Assembly (NCBI GenBank): GCA_009869945.1
Contig: WIXG01000284.1
Location: forward strand, 39,159 to 103,158
Length of the DNA stretch: 64,000 nucleotides
From: Mesaphorura yosii
Lineage: Eukaryota; Arthropoda; Collembola; Poduromorpha; Tullbergiidae
Direction: 5' to 3'
The notes below the pieces were generated by a model that had not been told where the DNA came from, searched no databases, and was given only the letters and a program-made list of their open reading frames with translations. The translations under genes and the position numbers were made by a program. How positions within the stretch are numbered: position 1 is the stretch's first letter; every line of letters starts with the position of its first letter. Below are positions 49,801-62,006 of this stretch, in pieces.

Positions 49801-50068
49801 GTTCTCAATGTTGTAGTTTAGTATTGATGGTTCCAACTTAATCCAGTCAGGTGTGGTGTCCAGACCCAATAAATCTGAAAGCCGTAATTATTACTTATAC
49901 TTGATTACTATACTTGAAAATTATACTTGAAAAAATGTCAACTATAATTTCAACCACTGCAGGTGACACGGTATTCTTGACTATAAATTAATCCACGAAC
50001 TCACCGTCAAGTAAATCCAGATCCGGGATGAAATCATCCATAAGAATGGAATCAATGTCACCACTCAT
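46835..50068 (-). CDS. SREBP: Sterol regulatory element-binding protein
   Basis: Four exons on the minus strand: 50068-50005, 49874-47452, 47383-47036 and 46948-46835, giving 982 residues. The N-terminus ([20 protein letters not shown]) is the acidic activation segment. A basic helix-loop-helix zipper lies at about residues 242-310, with [17 protein letters not shown] carrying the tyrosine that distinguishes SREBP from other bHLH factors. The first membrane helix is [20 protein letters not shown], with the Asn-Pro pair used by site-2 protease. A short luminal loop and a second helix ([20 protein letters not shown]) follow, then the long regulatory domain that binds SCAP. Expected function: ER-membrane precursor, released by two proteases to activate lipid-synthesis genes. 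The luminal loop carries RSVD rather than the RXXL of the vertebrate site-1-protease cleavage site. Confidence 0.94.
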
Positions 50069-51953
50069 TTTGATTTAGTAATTGCTTTCTCCAAACCAAG
50101 TAACTAATTCGAATCTGTGTGGATCAAGCTCAATTGTATCTCGTTTTCTGATTTGACTGACGGCGAATATGATCTTCAGCGTTGGCTGATTGAATCACAG
50201 AACTCAAGCACTAAAAATAACAGTCGCTGACCTTCTTGAAATTGTCGGTGAAATAAATGTCAATTTGGAAATAGAATTAAGAATTGAAAGCAAATCCAAT
50301 TCTAATTGTAATTTCGCATTAAACAGCTCAGCACAGGATACACGACTGGTAAGTGGAAGTTTGTGAGTAACATTCGATACAAAACTCGATGGAGGTGGGC
50401 CAGAGCCGGATTGGGGCCCTGTGATTGGTCAGTCGGATCATCAGACCATCGTAATACAAAATAATCGCCATTACGGACTACGTACTTACTACACTCCCAG
50501 CCGTACGGGTGAATATTACCAACTCTACCAACTGTGTGCATGTGAAAGGGTGATATGAAACACGAGAATCTGGTGAGATGCACGCAGATGAATTCGAGCA
50601 CAAAGTCCTTTGAAATTCTTGTGTTGTTACTGCATCGCACAAAGACAGAAACCTCACGCCATATCGAAGGTGCGTATACGCAATTTATCGGCTTTACAAG
50701 CAAGTAATTACTGAATTCGTTCAGGACAACATTAACTGTCCTGGTTGAATGATAGATATTGATTGAAGTCAGATGGTTGCTTTCAGTGTGCATTTAAACG
50801 GTCAAGCCATCTTGTCATTAAAATCGTCGAGAGATTTAAATCAATTTTAGCCCATGAACCCGTGAGTCTTGACGAGATTTTTTATTTTATGCAAGGTTCG
50901 ATGGATAAATTACCGATTCCGTACAATTCGGGACTTTTGAATACATTGCCACTTGGAATTTGCCCTTGTCGAACGAGTAGTGCGGTGAAATGGCATCAAT
51001 TCAGTCAAAAGCTGAGATCAACAGTTTCCACGACATTGTTTCGAGACAAATTTTTCCCAGAAATTGTTCCGAGACAATTGTTCCAAGATGATGCATATCG
51101 CAGTGCTAGGGATAAAATTAGTGATGTGAATACGCTCGGTGCTAGTGCTGTGATCGGAATAACTTCCGCCTTGGCGTAAGAAAATTTTTTCCAATGTTTG
51201 AAACGTGGCCTGGCCATGCTGGAGCATGGAATTCTCGTTTGTTGAGGATCACCGCATTAAATTGATTAAATAAGTAGATGATAACAAGTCACCATGCCAT
51301 GCGGACCGTTGTTGGGCAAGCAATTTCGAGCTATCGCTATCGAGCGAACAAAGTAAACGGCTTGTGGGCCGCTTTCCTTGATTCCCTTCAGAGTTAACTT
51401 GAATTTGAATGACTTTCGCTCCCACTCGTTGCACTTGCAGCCCATAGCACAAAAATTTGCGCTCATTCTCGTTTCACTTGGCAAAAGGTGGTTACGTGGA
51501 ATTCTTGTCAATTCAGAGTCAGTTCCAACTGTACTCCAAATAATTTGTCAATTTATAGTTAGTATTACTGGCCCCACAGTGCGTCAGTGGTTTCGCAAGG
51601 GTATTAATCAATCTTCTTCTGCTAGTTACTAATTAGTCAAAGAACCACGGCTGTGAGTGCTCAGACTTTTTGCTGCTTCCAGTATCGGCCTGAGTGGCAG
51701 TGACTGTGGCTGCTCAAATACACCACATGTAAAGTAAATCCACCGTATGTCATAAGTAAAAGTCTTGGTTAACATTACAATTGCAATTAAATCTCACCCC
51801 TATACTTGAAAATTAAGTACATCAACCTTCATCAACCAGCACTAGTGTAGTCAGTGAGCTTTAAGTCGCTTGCCTGGTTGTCTAAACTCAAAACTGATAT
51901 TTCAGGAATGAGCTGAAGACTAATTACTCATCAGTCGCAGTCACAGCTTCAGA
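50069..51953. other. Divergent intergenic region
   Basis: Between SREBP (-) and the F-box gene (+). A 138-codon open frame on the plus strand ending at 51179 has no ATG at its start and no motif, so I did not call it. A near-palindrome with two copies of TTGTTCCGAGACAA-like sequence lies near 51030-51090. Confidence 0.4.
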
Positions 51954-54294
51954 ATGCCAAGAAAATCGATAAAAAGGACAACTAATGAACCTGGACCCTC
52001 GACGAGGTTGGCAAGAATTTCAACTCGTGCCATCGCGAAGAACAGACCAAAACCAAATCCACTATTCCAGGCAGATGTAAGTGAAGGGCATTCCGTTTCT
52101 GACTCGCGAAATAAGTATCTAAACTTCGCAAGTATTTAGTATTTTCGATTGCTACAATTCTTAATATCTTTAATCTCCAGACACTGGATATGATTCTCTC
52201 ATTCTTCGAGCACAACGACCCGAAAACGTTCCTGACTCTGCGTCTTGTTTGTAAGTTCTGGAGTGTAGCCGTAACCCGTTGGATCCGTAAAACACTGCGA
52301 TGGAGAGTCGGTCGATCAACAGAACTCAATCCCCTCAATCACACCCAAGAACAGATGTTTACTAACCTCCTGTCAAACTACGCCGCGGCAGGAGCAGAAA
52401 TACCAGAAATATTTATAAACTTCCACCTACTGCACAACAACACTGGAAGCACCCGGGTCAGCGAGCAGTTCATAGATACTATATCACCGCGAATCGTTGA
52501 TCTCCGAATCCTTGGATCCCGAAGAAGCTACATTGACCGCTACTTGCCACCCTGTGCCCTTGAACTTCGCAAGCTTGAAATGTACAAACTGTCCCAAGTG
52601 GGAATTCCAGACTGGAGGAAAACCGACGATTTTGCTTTTGGGAATGTAACCTTCCCCAAACTTGAAGACGTGATTCTTCGCGGCATGCCACACTCAAGTA
52701 CCGTTGAGATTTGCATCAAATTGCTGAACAACTCGCCGAAGCTCCAGCGGCTGATGTTGGGGCTACAAACTGCAGGAATTTGTCAAGTAATCGACGCAGC
52801 TGCAAAAGGTGGCCTGAATTTGACGAGATTGACAACCCTCCGGACTCACGTGCACTATAAACACTACAATCTGATTTACGGGGATAACAACACGGCGCAC
52901 CTGTCCCATCCGCAAATGGGAGTACTTGGAAACATTTGTCCGAACTTGACACATATTGCCATTGCAATAAGCGATACAAATGAAGCCTTAAACGCAGCAA
53001 TTGAAATGTTGAATCTCAGTTATGCCAAGCAGTTGGTGGAGTTGGAAGTGATCGTGAGGGAGATGGATCCACTTGGGCATTTGCGAAATATCAGAGACCG
53101 CAGGGCGAGGCTCCAGTACTACATGGAGTTGGCAGAGCGGCACAGAGAGGTCGATGAACACATGCACGTTCTTTTTGAGTATCAAGGTGAACGACATGAG
53201 CTTTTCGAAGTTGGAAATGAATTCATTGAATTGCCTGCGTACGTAGTAATGATGCCTCTCCAACGGGAATTACGGGAGCTCGAGGAAAAAGAAGTTCCAG
53301 CAAGACGTCCGAGACAAATCCAACTCAATTCATTTCCGGTGCTTACGCGACTCCACCTTGAAAACTGGCCATTACACAACAATTATAACTTGTTCATCAA
53401 ATTACCGTGCTTAAAATCTGTCGAACTGCACCCACAATTGTCAGATGAAGCCCATGTGGTGCCGATGCGCCTTATCCACTCCAAAGTGTCTTCGGTCCGA
53501 TTCATCTACGACAGAGTGACTGGCGACACGATTGAAGCTCTTGCAACCGTGTTTCCAAACATGAAGGAGTTGGAAATTTCTGACCCGCTCCGAAGTGCTT
53601 ACTCGAGAATGTGGACGGAGTGGCCGGGTTTGAAGAAGCTCAAACTCTGTGCCTGCAAGAGAGCAGTTCGGAGACGTCAATTTGAAGATCCGTTCGCAGA
53701 CGAAGGACTCACCGGAATTTTCAGACAAGTTTTGCGTGGATTGGCAACTAATGTGACCGTGAACCCTGCATCCTTGAGGAGAGATTCTTACATTGGAGAT
53801 CTGAAAAGTAAGTTTAGCCTGCCATCAAAGAATCTTGCCTCCTAAAATTGTCATACATATTTCGTCTCAACTTTTGTGCATACTTCTTTCCAGATCTCGA
53901 GGACTTGACAATCGAGCTCCTGGAAAATCAGATTACCCAGCGAGTCGTTGACTTTGGATTCGCGCACTTGCCTGCGTTGAGATGGCTGAAAATTACCGTA
54001 AGCTCAGAGTCTTTTGTAGGCGAACATCTTCTGCGATGAGAAAATGCGAAAGCATATTGATAATTTATTATTTCGCATATCGCATTGCTGATTTCACAGA
54101 TGCAGCAGGAGCAGGCGACGCTCGCGGTCAAATCAATGGTGGACAACTGCCCCAGACTTCGAAGACTCGATGTGAGGGACAGTGGGATTCGTTTTCTTCA
54201 AGCCCGTGTCAGCAAAATTAACGACGTGGACTACGCAATGTTGAAACGACCTGATTTGGAGATTGTACCAACTGAGGAGTTACCACCTTTGTAA
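51954..54294 (+). CDS. F-box protein with leucine-rich-repeat-like body
   Basis: Four exons: 51954-52076, 52181-53807, 53894-53997 and 54100-54294, giving 682 residues. A basic N-terminal tail (MPRKSIKRTTNEPGPSTRLA) precedes an F-box at about residues 40-85, joined across intron 1: TLDMILSFFEHNDPKTFLTL then RLVCKFWSVAV. The rest has spaced LRR-like segments, for example LRRLDVRDSGIR, FPNMKELEISDP, LPALRWLKIT, LKKLKLCACK and SPKLQRLMLG. F-box proteins recruit substrates to the SKP1-CUL1 ubiquitin ligase. The substrate is unknown. F-box/LRR genes are often expanded in some arthropods, so this may be one of a large family. An AATAAA lies about 135 nt after the stop. Confidence 0.83.
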
Positions 54295-54925
54295 ACTTAT
54301 GTGTTCCTGCTCCTTTTAAAATTTACTACTGTTCAGAACTTAAAGCATATTTTGTGACACATGACTTTCTTCTACTTCCTATTCTTTGTTGAACATCGTT
54401 TAGATATGGCGCTATATATTTATCGGTTAATAAATGAAGTAAATATTAATCCTGTTTTGTACCTTAGGTGAATTCGTTCTCGTTGGTCTCGTCGCCTGAT
54501 GGGCTAGCCAACAGCCAACATTGTCTACCCTAACCTGACCAAACTCATGACCTTGAGCAGAGTCTGGCATCGAAAAGCACTTTTTGTGTTGCGCTTTTAA
54601 TTTTGGCTGGAATCGAATTATCTACAATCAACAGGTTCAAGTCCTAAGTCCCTCGAACTCGCCAACTTTCTCTTGTCGCACTGTCTCAGAAATTGTAACT
54701 TTCCAACGCAAAAGCACGGAAGTATCCTGTGCTCAATTAGCTTGTAAGACAATTGAACGCTAAACCAAAGAACATTACCATGTTGCATCGCATGGTATCG
54801 ACAAGAATTGACCAGTAATTGGAGCAATTGTCTTCATATTTTTAAACACCATTTTGGCCACTGCTTTCACCATTCGGCGTTCACTTGTCGTACAATGGCA
54901 GTTCAATCGAGCAGCACAGTGCAAA
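54295..54925. other. Spacer upstream of multi-pass gene A
   Basis: Contains the F-box gene 3' end and the promoter of the first multi-pass receptor-like gene. No TATA box or coding exon was recognised. Confidence 0.4.
54429..54434 (+). terminator. Polyadenylation signal AATAAA of the F-box gene
   Basis: Canonical AATAAA 135 nt after the stop codon of the F-box gene. Placed by consensus. Confidence 0.4.
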
Positions 54926-56181
54926 ATGCTGTTCACTAACAAAACTTTTCAGTGCATAAACTTCAGTATTACGACCGCAGCGTATTTTAGCGGTACAGTT
55001 TTGATTTGGGATCATTTCAGAAATCGCGTCGTCGTCAGAGCACGGGAAGATGGGAAGCCGCGAAGGAAGTTTGGAAACGCGTGGGACTCGGTTCGTGTGT
55101 CGGTTTCCTGTGCTATAAGCGCTCTTTTCGGGCTAGTGTCCTCCACCTCCGTCTGGATTCGGTACACCAGCGACGATCGCTTGGATTTAAGCGAGCCGGA
55201 GACTATTTTCCAGCTGGCTTCAGTGGCCGTGTCCTCAATTTCAGTTCTCTTCGTATTTTCTGTCCTGCCAGCCACTGGCGAAATTGCCACGTTGCTGAAT
55301 ATCCTCATCCAGGTCTGCACCACGTACGACAAGGAGAAAGAAGTGGCGCACGCGCAGGCAAGGTCTAAACGGAAGCCCGGAAGTATCATCTTGTGTGATG
55401 TCGTATTCGCTGCCACGCTAGCGTCAAACGGCGCGATCGTCCTAGCTCTTGGCTTGATTTATTTGTCCACTTGCGAATTGCATTTCTTCCACGTCCTCCT
55501 GCCGGACCTCACTTGCGGCTTCGGCTCGAATCCATTCGTGAGAATTTTACTGGCGACCATGCAAACTTTGATAATGGCACACTACATTGGAACCATGAAC
55601 GTTGTTCTCTGCTATGTGTATCCGGCCTGGTTTTTTCTGCCAACAATGCTGAAGGAACTGCGGTATGACCGCGCAGAGAAATTGTCACTTCAACTTTGAT
55701 TGAATTTTGCTTTTCTGCTTTCTTTTCTAGGACACGAAACGGCTTTGCCGACCTCGAGCGTTTCCTTGAAGTTTATCGCAGTCTCCAAGTCCTGCAAGCA
55801 ATGTCCAACGCAAGCATCCTCTCCAGTTATGTGATACCTGGACACTTTGCAGTGGTTTACAGTGTATTTGTACTTGGATTTAATACGATCGTCAAGCAGA
55901 CTGCTCCAGCATTGTTCATCGGAATGTGCGCCATATTTTGCGGAGTATGTGTCCTACATTACATATTCCCGCTGTCGCAGTTGCAGTCTTTCACTGGACA
56001 TTCGAGTGCTCTGTTGAGACACGTCAAAGCGACCCGAAATCTCAAACAAGACGAGAAGTTGTTTAAAGCTATCCAACCTCTCAAGACCAGACTGGGCTCT
56101 GTGGGCTACTTCGACAATGCAATGTACTTCTTCATTGCGACAGTCATCATTCAAATGACAATCAATGTTGTACTCCTTTGA
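54926..56181 (+). CDS. Multi-pass membrane protein A, chemoreceptor-like tandem family
   Basis: Two exons, 54926-55662 and 55731-56181, giving 395 residues. ATG at 54926 (MLFTNKTFQCINFSITTAAY) was chosen because the two paralogues downstream begin the same way. About seven or eight hydrophobic helices can be counted, for example TIFQLASVAVSSISVLFVFS, ILATMQTLIMAHYIG-type segments, ALFIGMCAIFCGVCVLHYIF and the C-terminal MYFFIATVIIQMTINVVLL. Conserved features of the family: LSEPET, CELHFFHVLLP, YVYPAWFF, VLGFNTIVK, LQSFTGHS, ALLRHVK, and a terminal PLKTRLGSVGYFD before the last helix. The size and helix count resemble insect gustatory/odorant receptors, but the TYxxxxxQ motif is absent and I cannot confirm homology. 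The single phase-2 intron is at the same place in all three copies. Confidence 0.72.
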
Positions 56182-57047
56182 ATCGGTTTTCCGAGTGTCG
56201 GGTGAAGAACCAGGGCTTTGAATTGATTCCAATTTCCAGTTAGAGCTGACCAATTTACAGTGCAAGTTTCAGGAGTCCAAGCCAAAGTCTGCAAGGAAAT
56301 ATTGCAATCAAACATGGTAAAAATAGTGTTCGTTCAAATAGGAGGTAATGTACCATTTCCCGATTTCTTGTATTACAAATTGAATTGAAGAAATTATTGA
56401 ACTCCAGTTTTGAGCCGTTCTTTTCTCTGCATTGTTCTATTCAATTTATTGTCTAGAAATATGTCGAATATAATAGTCAGAGTGCGAAACAACCTGAAGT
56501 CGAGTCAATAAAGGCTAGACGCGTCTTAGCTTTTCAATGTGCCTATGAATAAATTATGGGAATTGTAAGTTTGGCTCCTCGTGTCCATTTCCTTCGTTTA
56601 ATTATAGTTTCAAGTTAGCAAACTTACTGTCGGAACCATTCATTAACCGAATATTATATGAGTTCCTGGGAGCTGTTTTGGTTAAAGATATGAGGATATA
56701 AATTGTAAAGTGCAAATGAAATTTCGTAGGACATGAAGACATTGTTTATGTTAGGTACGTCCGACCCGATGTGTTTATAATGCCAATTAGTTTTCTCTTA
56801 ACGAAGGAGGCTATCCGTTCCAGCGAATAAATAACTTGGTTATAAGAAGCTATAGCATTATCCTAACAAGCAGTCTATTCCTGTGCTTACGTCCAGGGTG
56901 GCTGGCTCTGTCTTGTAATTCGTGGCTTGGCTTTCCGGGGCAAATTGCTGTTAAATAATGAGTGTGCTATATGTACAGAATTTCCTTGCTGGTATTCGTA
57001 TTCCCATTGCACTTCATTTTCACTTCTGCCTCATAAAAGACAACAAA
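56182..57047. other. Spacer between multi-pass genes A and B
   Basis: I looked for an NPC2 exon on the minus strand, as found after copies B and C, and saw none. No other feature recognised. An in-frame ATG at 56958 could extend gene B upstream by 30 codons. Confidence 0.4.
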
Positions 57048-58308
57048 ATGCTGTTTACCCGGCGAACATTCCAGTGCATAAACCTCAGCATTTCAACCAC
57101 CGCGTATTTTAGTGGAACATCTCTGACTTGGTATCGCGACACACATTTTGTTAACACAAATGAGCTCAGCAGACCGACGCGCTGCAATTGGAAACATCGA
57201 CGCATTTTGACTGCGATTCTCACGTACGGATCCTGCTCGATCAGTGCTATGTTTGCCCTCTTGTCCTACACCTCTTTCTGGCTACATCACTGCAGACTCG
57301 GAAGGATTGAATTCTCGGAACCCGAAACGTTGTTCCTTCTGGCCAGCCTTGCTTTCTCCTCGATTTCAGTCCTGTTTGTGTTCTCTGTCCTCCCGGCACC
57401 CGAAGACATTGCCTGGCTGCTGAATACTCTCATCCAAATATGTGCCACATTCGAACGCCATGTTAGGCCTCAAATGACTGCTAGTTATTGGGGCCGCCAC
57501 ACTCCAACTTCGTGGTGTGACATTCTGTTTGTCTGTACTCTCGCGAGCAATGCCGGGATCGTACTGGCTGTTGGGTTAATTTATTTGCCTTCGTGTGAGT
57601 TACATTTCTTTCACGTACTGTTACCAAATTTGGCTTGTAGCGCGTGTCCGCTGACCAGACTTGTGCTTGCGGTGGTTCAAACGTTGATAATGGCGCATTA
57701 CGTATGTGTAATAAATTTGGTCGTGGCGTTTGTGTACCCTTCGTGGTTCTTCCTGCCTGCCATGATGAAAGAATTGAGGTAAGCGTTTTCAAGTTTAAGG
57801 TTTATAAGTCCAAAAATTGCTTGGCAAGACTTTATTATTTTGCCTTTTCAGGGCAAGATCAAGAATCGGCTTTACTGACTTCAAGTTCATTACGAAGCTT
57901 TACTCCAGACTTCAACTGCTGCAGGCGATAGCCAACTCGAGCATCATCTCCAATTATCTGCTGCCTGGTCACCTTATATTGATTTACGGCGTATTCGTGC
58001 TCGGATTCAATATCATCGTGAAGCACTCCGCCCCGCCCTTGTTCATTGGAATGTGTATCCTATTTTGCGGAGTGTGCGCTTCTCATTACACGTTGCCACT
58101 GTGGCAATTGCAGTCTTTCACTGGACACTCGGTCGCACTTCTCCGCCACGTCAAAGCAGTTCGCAACGGAAAGGAAGACGAGGCGCTGCTCAAGTCGCTA
58201 CAACCGATTAGGACAAGATTGGGCAGTGTAGGCTACTTTGATAAGGAGATGTACGCATTCATTGCAGCCGTCATTATTAATATCACAATCAATATTGTGC
58301 TGCTTTAA
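57048..58308 (+). CDS. Multi-pass membrane protein B, same tandem family
   Basis: Two exons, 57048-57778 and 57852-58308, giving 395 residues like copy A. It begins MLFTRRTFQCINLSISTTAY. It shares with A and C the segments FSEPETLFLLASLAFSSISV, CELHFFHVLLPNLACS, AHYVCVINLVVAFVYPSWFF, LGFNIIVKHSAPPLFIGMCI, LQSFTGHSVALLRHVK, and the end TRLGSVGYFDKEMYAFIAAV. The intron splits an LR codon pair exactly as in the other copies. An alternative ATG at 56958 is in frame and would add 30 residues, but the paralogue alignment favours 57048. The NPC2 gene on the opposite strand ends only 155 nt beyond its stop. Membrane transport or chemoreception is likely; the exact family is not recognised. Confidence 0.72.
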
Positions 58309-58463
58309 CAGAGCTTCGAGTTTCATCAATTAAAATGCTCCAGGTAGAAAATTGATCATTTGGGTTTTCTTCATTGAAATGCTCTCATTAATGTGATTAC
58401 ACGGAATTTATTTCCTTAATATTAATGTAGCCTAATCGTTCACATAATCATAATATCCAGGAA

Positions 58464-59116
58464 TCAGACAGAGATTTTGATATCAGCGTAGAATGAACAG
58501 GTGGAATACTCTCCACTATTCCCGTCAGACACTAGCAAATTCCATCCAGTTGTTCTCTCTCCCTGCAAAGACAAACTCACAATGAAAGAAATGTATCGCA
58601 GATTGATCGGAACAAGCGAGCTTTCAGCTTATCGGTTACCACTTCGGCGCCGGTCAGGGAGTCCTTGGAGTCAGGATGAATAAAAACGCCAGACTTCAGC
58701 GTGTATCTCGTGTGTGCGCTGACTGGACACACGCCTGGGAAAACAGTCTGACAGGAAGATGCCGTCTGGATGTATTCCCCAAAGGATCCGGTTCCTGGTG
58801 CATTCCAGTAAGGATTGTACACTTGAAAGTAAACATCATCACTTCGTGCTGGAGTTTGGAAAGACAAATCAATCTCGATGGAGATAGTGGTTCCCTTTGT
58901 GATTGTGCAAGGCTCCGCAGCACATCGCTGGATCCGGACTTCGGTGATTTCAGCTCTTGCACCTAAGCGTGGTAATTATTCGTGACTTGGACTCTTTATT
59001 CTATTGAAATTAGGCGTTTACTTACAAAGGATTGGCTGGCCTCCATTAACAATTGTGCATGATGCCTTACAAATCAACACCGCCACTACAACGGAACTCA
59101 GCAAGAGATACTTCAT
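58464..59116 (-). CDS. NPC2/MD-2-related lipid-recognition protein, copy 1
   Basis: Three exons on the minus strand: 59116-59026, 58962-58640 and 58562-58464, giving 170 residues. The N-terminus MKYLLLSSVVVAVLICKASC is a signal peptide. The mature part shows the ML-domain pattern: CARAEITEVRIQRC, EPCTITKGTTISIEIDLSF, a central YNPYWN and SCQTVFPGVCPVSAHTRYTL, then TGWNLLVSDGNSGEYSTCSF near the end. Six conserved-type cysteines would form the disulphides. Secreted NPC2 proteins hold sterols or other lipids in a beta-sandwich pocket; in several arthropods, members act as semiochemical carriers in antennae. Intron positions match copy 2. It lies tail-to-tail with multi-pass gene B. Confidence 0.85.
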
Positions 59117-59222
59117 GGCTGATGGCAATTTCTAATTTCTCACTGTTACGGTTGCCCTGCTAGCTCCGAATTGATCAAAACTATTATTCCGGAGTGAAAC
59201 CTAACCATTGCCAACGTTAATG

Positions 59223-59549
59223 TTATGTGTTGAAGTGAGAAATTTGAGTCAAACCTACCGATTTCTTTGCACGTTTCTTTTTGTTATCCCACCATACGCG
59301 AATTTGCTTCGCCGTCCGTTTGCTGACTCCTTGTTGCGAGCTGAATCTTGTGGCAATTACGTCCCAGGTCTTCTGTTTTGTATCGTTGGATCCAAATTTC
59401 TTCAATTTGTCTTCAATTATATGCTTGTACTCGTTGATCAAGTCGAGAAGAAGAGTCTGCTCCAGTGAAGTAACGTCAGGGGCTTTCTTTGGTGCTGTGG
59501 TCTCAATTTCGAAATCACTTCCTTCTTCGGAGTCCATTGTGCACTCCAT
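59223..59549 (-). CDS. Myb/SANT-like DNA-binding domain protein, possible fragment
   Basis: One open exon of 108 residues from ATG at 59549 (MECTMDSEEGSDFEIETTAP). Residues about 30-95 look like a Myb/SANT-like domain of the kind in NAIF1 and transposon-associated proteins: LLLDLINEYKHIIEDKLKKF, KQKTWDVIATRFSSQ, KRTAKQIRVWWDNKKKRAKK with the tryptophans in the usual places. A GTAGGT donor overlaps the end (after AKKS), so this may be the first exon of a longer gene, but the NPC2 gene begins 107 nt further on, leaving little room. A mobile-element remnant is another option: such domains accompany Harbinger-type transposons. Confidence 0.55.
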   Translation of the reverse strand: MECTMDSEEGSDFEIETTAPKKAPDVTSLEQTLLLDLINEYKHIIEDKLKKFGSNDTKQKTWDVIATRFSSQQGVSKRTAKQIRVWWDNKKKRAKKSVGLTQISHFNT

Positions 59550-59682
59550 TGATGATTAGGTGATGATAAGCACAGACAGATTAAACTAAACTTATTGTGG
59601 AAGTGAGGTTTTCTTTTATGAACGAAATTTCGATTTTGGCAAGTGTGATCTTGTTCAAAACTGAAGAGAAATGTAGGATGCA

Positions 59683-59832
59683 TGACCGTGACCGCGTGCA
59701 AAAGATCAGCGTGATCTAGATCAATTGAACCATTACTCGGTTTTCATTATTAATACCATAGTGACCATGATCGTGATCTCCAGCTGAGGATCAGGTCACG
59801 TGATCTTGACCGTGATCCTGAACTTTTAAGTT
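59683..59832. repeat. Cluster of GTGATC/GATCAC elements with a near-palindrome
   Basis: About 150 nt rich in GTGATC and GTGACC strings. The part 59788-59819 reads as an imperfect inverted repeat: a GGATCAGGTCA arm, a central CGTGATCT, and a TGACCGTGATCC arm. It also contains a CACGTG box. It is adjacent to the Myb/SANT-like fragment, so it could be the end of a dead transposon, or a regulatory cluster. Confidence 0.45.
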
Positions 59833-60754
59833 CATTATTAATCCTGCAGTTAAATAGATCTGTAAATCTGTGGATTGCAACTATCATCGCATGTGGGATT
59901 ACACACTCTATTTTGCACGGAAACTTTGGGCATAATACAGCCATTCTCAGAAATTATGCGCTTGACAAAAATTTGTTTTTTTAGTTATGAATGTGTAAAA
60001 TTGGAAAACATTTCGCAGAATTGAGGTTTAGATGGGAAAAGTCAATTATCTAGATAACAGATTCACGAATCACAGAGCGTACGTCGATGTACTTCGCTGT
60101 GTATTGGAGTGCAATTCATATTGAAATTGACTGTTCAATGATTGGCTTCACAGTGCACTGAGCTGTGTGGAGCCACAGAAGAATACTTAGAAGTAGTGAC
60201 TTCATGAAATATTCCGAAGCATATATCCTAGTACTGTCGGTCAACTTTGGAGCAAATGAGAACCGTTTGTATAGTTTCATTAACCTACTACTCGGCGTTA
60301 ACACATATTTAATTTAGACGAATTAGGTTTAGAAGATCCTTCTCTGTTTTGTTTTAGGTTCACGCCAAGAAAGGAAACAATGAATGAATAGCCACAATTA
60401 AAGAAAAGGCGGAAATTCCGGAGCCATGCTTCGCATTTCTCCTGAAAAAGAAGTCGTGAATTTTATAAGAAGCAATGTACGTTTTCGTTGTCGCGACTTC
60501 ATAAGGATTAGATATGGTTCCTTTTCAATGGGCGTTTTACTAGAAATGATTTGTTTTGTCCTTTGATGAACGTGTACTTTCCGCCTTTTGCTTAAAACCC
60601 GCGTGCTGACTGTAACAATTATTTTATGGCAACGGAGCTCGTAATTAAAATATTGATGCCGGGCTTGCCAAGGTCAATCTGTTACCAACACTCTTACTCA
60701 GAATTTTGTTCGCTTGCACTTTAGATCCACGCAAAACGCCGGTAGCACAACAGC
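59833..60754. other. Spacer upstream of multi-pass gene C
   Basis: Holds the promoter of gene C and possibly transposon debris from the neighbouring element. No further coding exon recognised. Confidence 0.4.
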
Positions 60755-61998
60755 ATGCTGTTCACCAAACGAACATATCAGTGCATCCACTTCACCATTA
60801 GAAGTAGCACATATTTCAGTGGAACAGGTCTGGTTTGGGATCCTGTCGGACAAAATGCCCGAGTTAATGATGTCAGCAGTTCGAAATCTAGGCTCAACTG
60901 GGCCACCTTTTCCAAATACGTCTCCTGCTCAATAAGTGCCTTGTTTGCCCTCGTATCCTACACCTCTTTCTGGTTGCATTACTCTAGAGTCGGAAAATTG
61001 GACCTCTCAGAACCCGCAACATTGTTCCTTCTGGCCACGTTTGCTTTCTCTTCAACTTCAGTCCTCTTCGTATTCTCCGTCTTGCCTGCAACTAGGGATA
61101 TTGTCCTTCTCTTGAACACTCTTATCAAGATATGCGGAATCTACGACAAACGACTCAAGCGTAACACACGCGCTGATACTGACTACCATCACAATCAAAT
61201 TCATTGGTGTGACATTCTCCTTCCTTTCATTCTGGCGGGCAATGCTCAGATTGCTCTTGCTGTAGGACTAATCTATTTATCGTCCTGCGAGCTGCATTTC
61301 TTTCACGTACTGATGCCAAATTTAACATGCAACGCAAGTCTGCTGGTCAGGCTTTACCTTGCGGGGGCCCAAACGCTGATTATGGCGCATTACATCTGTA
61401 TTATAAACGTGATTCTGTCTTACGTGTACCCGGCGTGGTTCTTTGTGCCTGCAATTCTGAAGGAACTACGGTAAGGTCCAAGATCTACACTGTCTTTAAA
61501 GTCTTTGTCTTGAGTGCACTTAAAAGCTTTTATGCTTGATGTTTCAGCACAAGAACCGAATTTCCCAACTTCAAATCTTTCAGGAGGTTCTATACCAGCC
61601 TACAATTGCTGGAGACAATGACCAACTCGGGCGTTATGTCCAATTATCTGCTCCCTGGTCACCTTGTGCTGATTTACGGTGTTTTCGTGCTCGGATTCAA
61701 CACCATCGTAAAATGGGCTGGTCCACCGCTATTTCTCGGAATGTGTTGCACGCTTTGTGGAGCTTGCATTCTTCACTACTTGATTCCACTATCGTATTTG
61801 CAGTCATTCACAGGGCTTTCCGCTGATTTGCTGCGGCGTGTCAAGGTAGTTAGAAATCGTAAAAGAAACAGGAAAGTGTTTAAGTCTCTGCGGCCTCTAA
61901 AGACTCGGATGGGCTACGTAGGCTACTTTGACAAGGAAATGTACTTTTTCATTGCACATGTCATAATTCAGATAACCATTAATTTAATCTTGCTTTAA
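60755..61998 (+). CDS. Multi-pass membrane protein C, same tandem family
   Basis: Two exons, 60755-61470 and 61548-61998, giving 388 residues. It starts MLFTKRTYQCIHFTIRSSTY. Shared family segments: LSEPATLFLLATFAFSSTSV, CELHFFHVLMPNLTCNA, AHYICIINVILSYVYPAWFF, YLLPGHLVLIYGVFVLGFNT, LQSFTGLSADLLRRVKVV, and the end KTRMGYVGYFDKEMYFFIAH. The intron is in the same phase and place as in A and B. AATAAA is only 9 nt after the stop, and the orphan NPC2 exon on the other strand ends 37 nt after the stop. Chemoreceptor-like by shape; homology to gustatory receptors not established. Confidence 0.72.
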
Positions 61999-62006
61999 GG
62001 ATGAGC

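Noticed and set aside
50763-51179. Plus-strand open frame of 138 codons
   Set aside because: It begins without ATG, shows no motif, and lies in an AT-rich intergenic region.
56182-57047. Possible NPC2 remnant after multi-pass gene A
   Set aside because: I searched the minus strand for the TGW-S/N-L and ITKG signatures and found neither.
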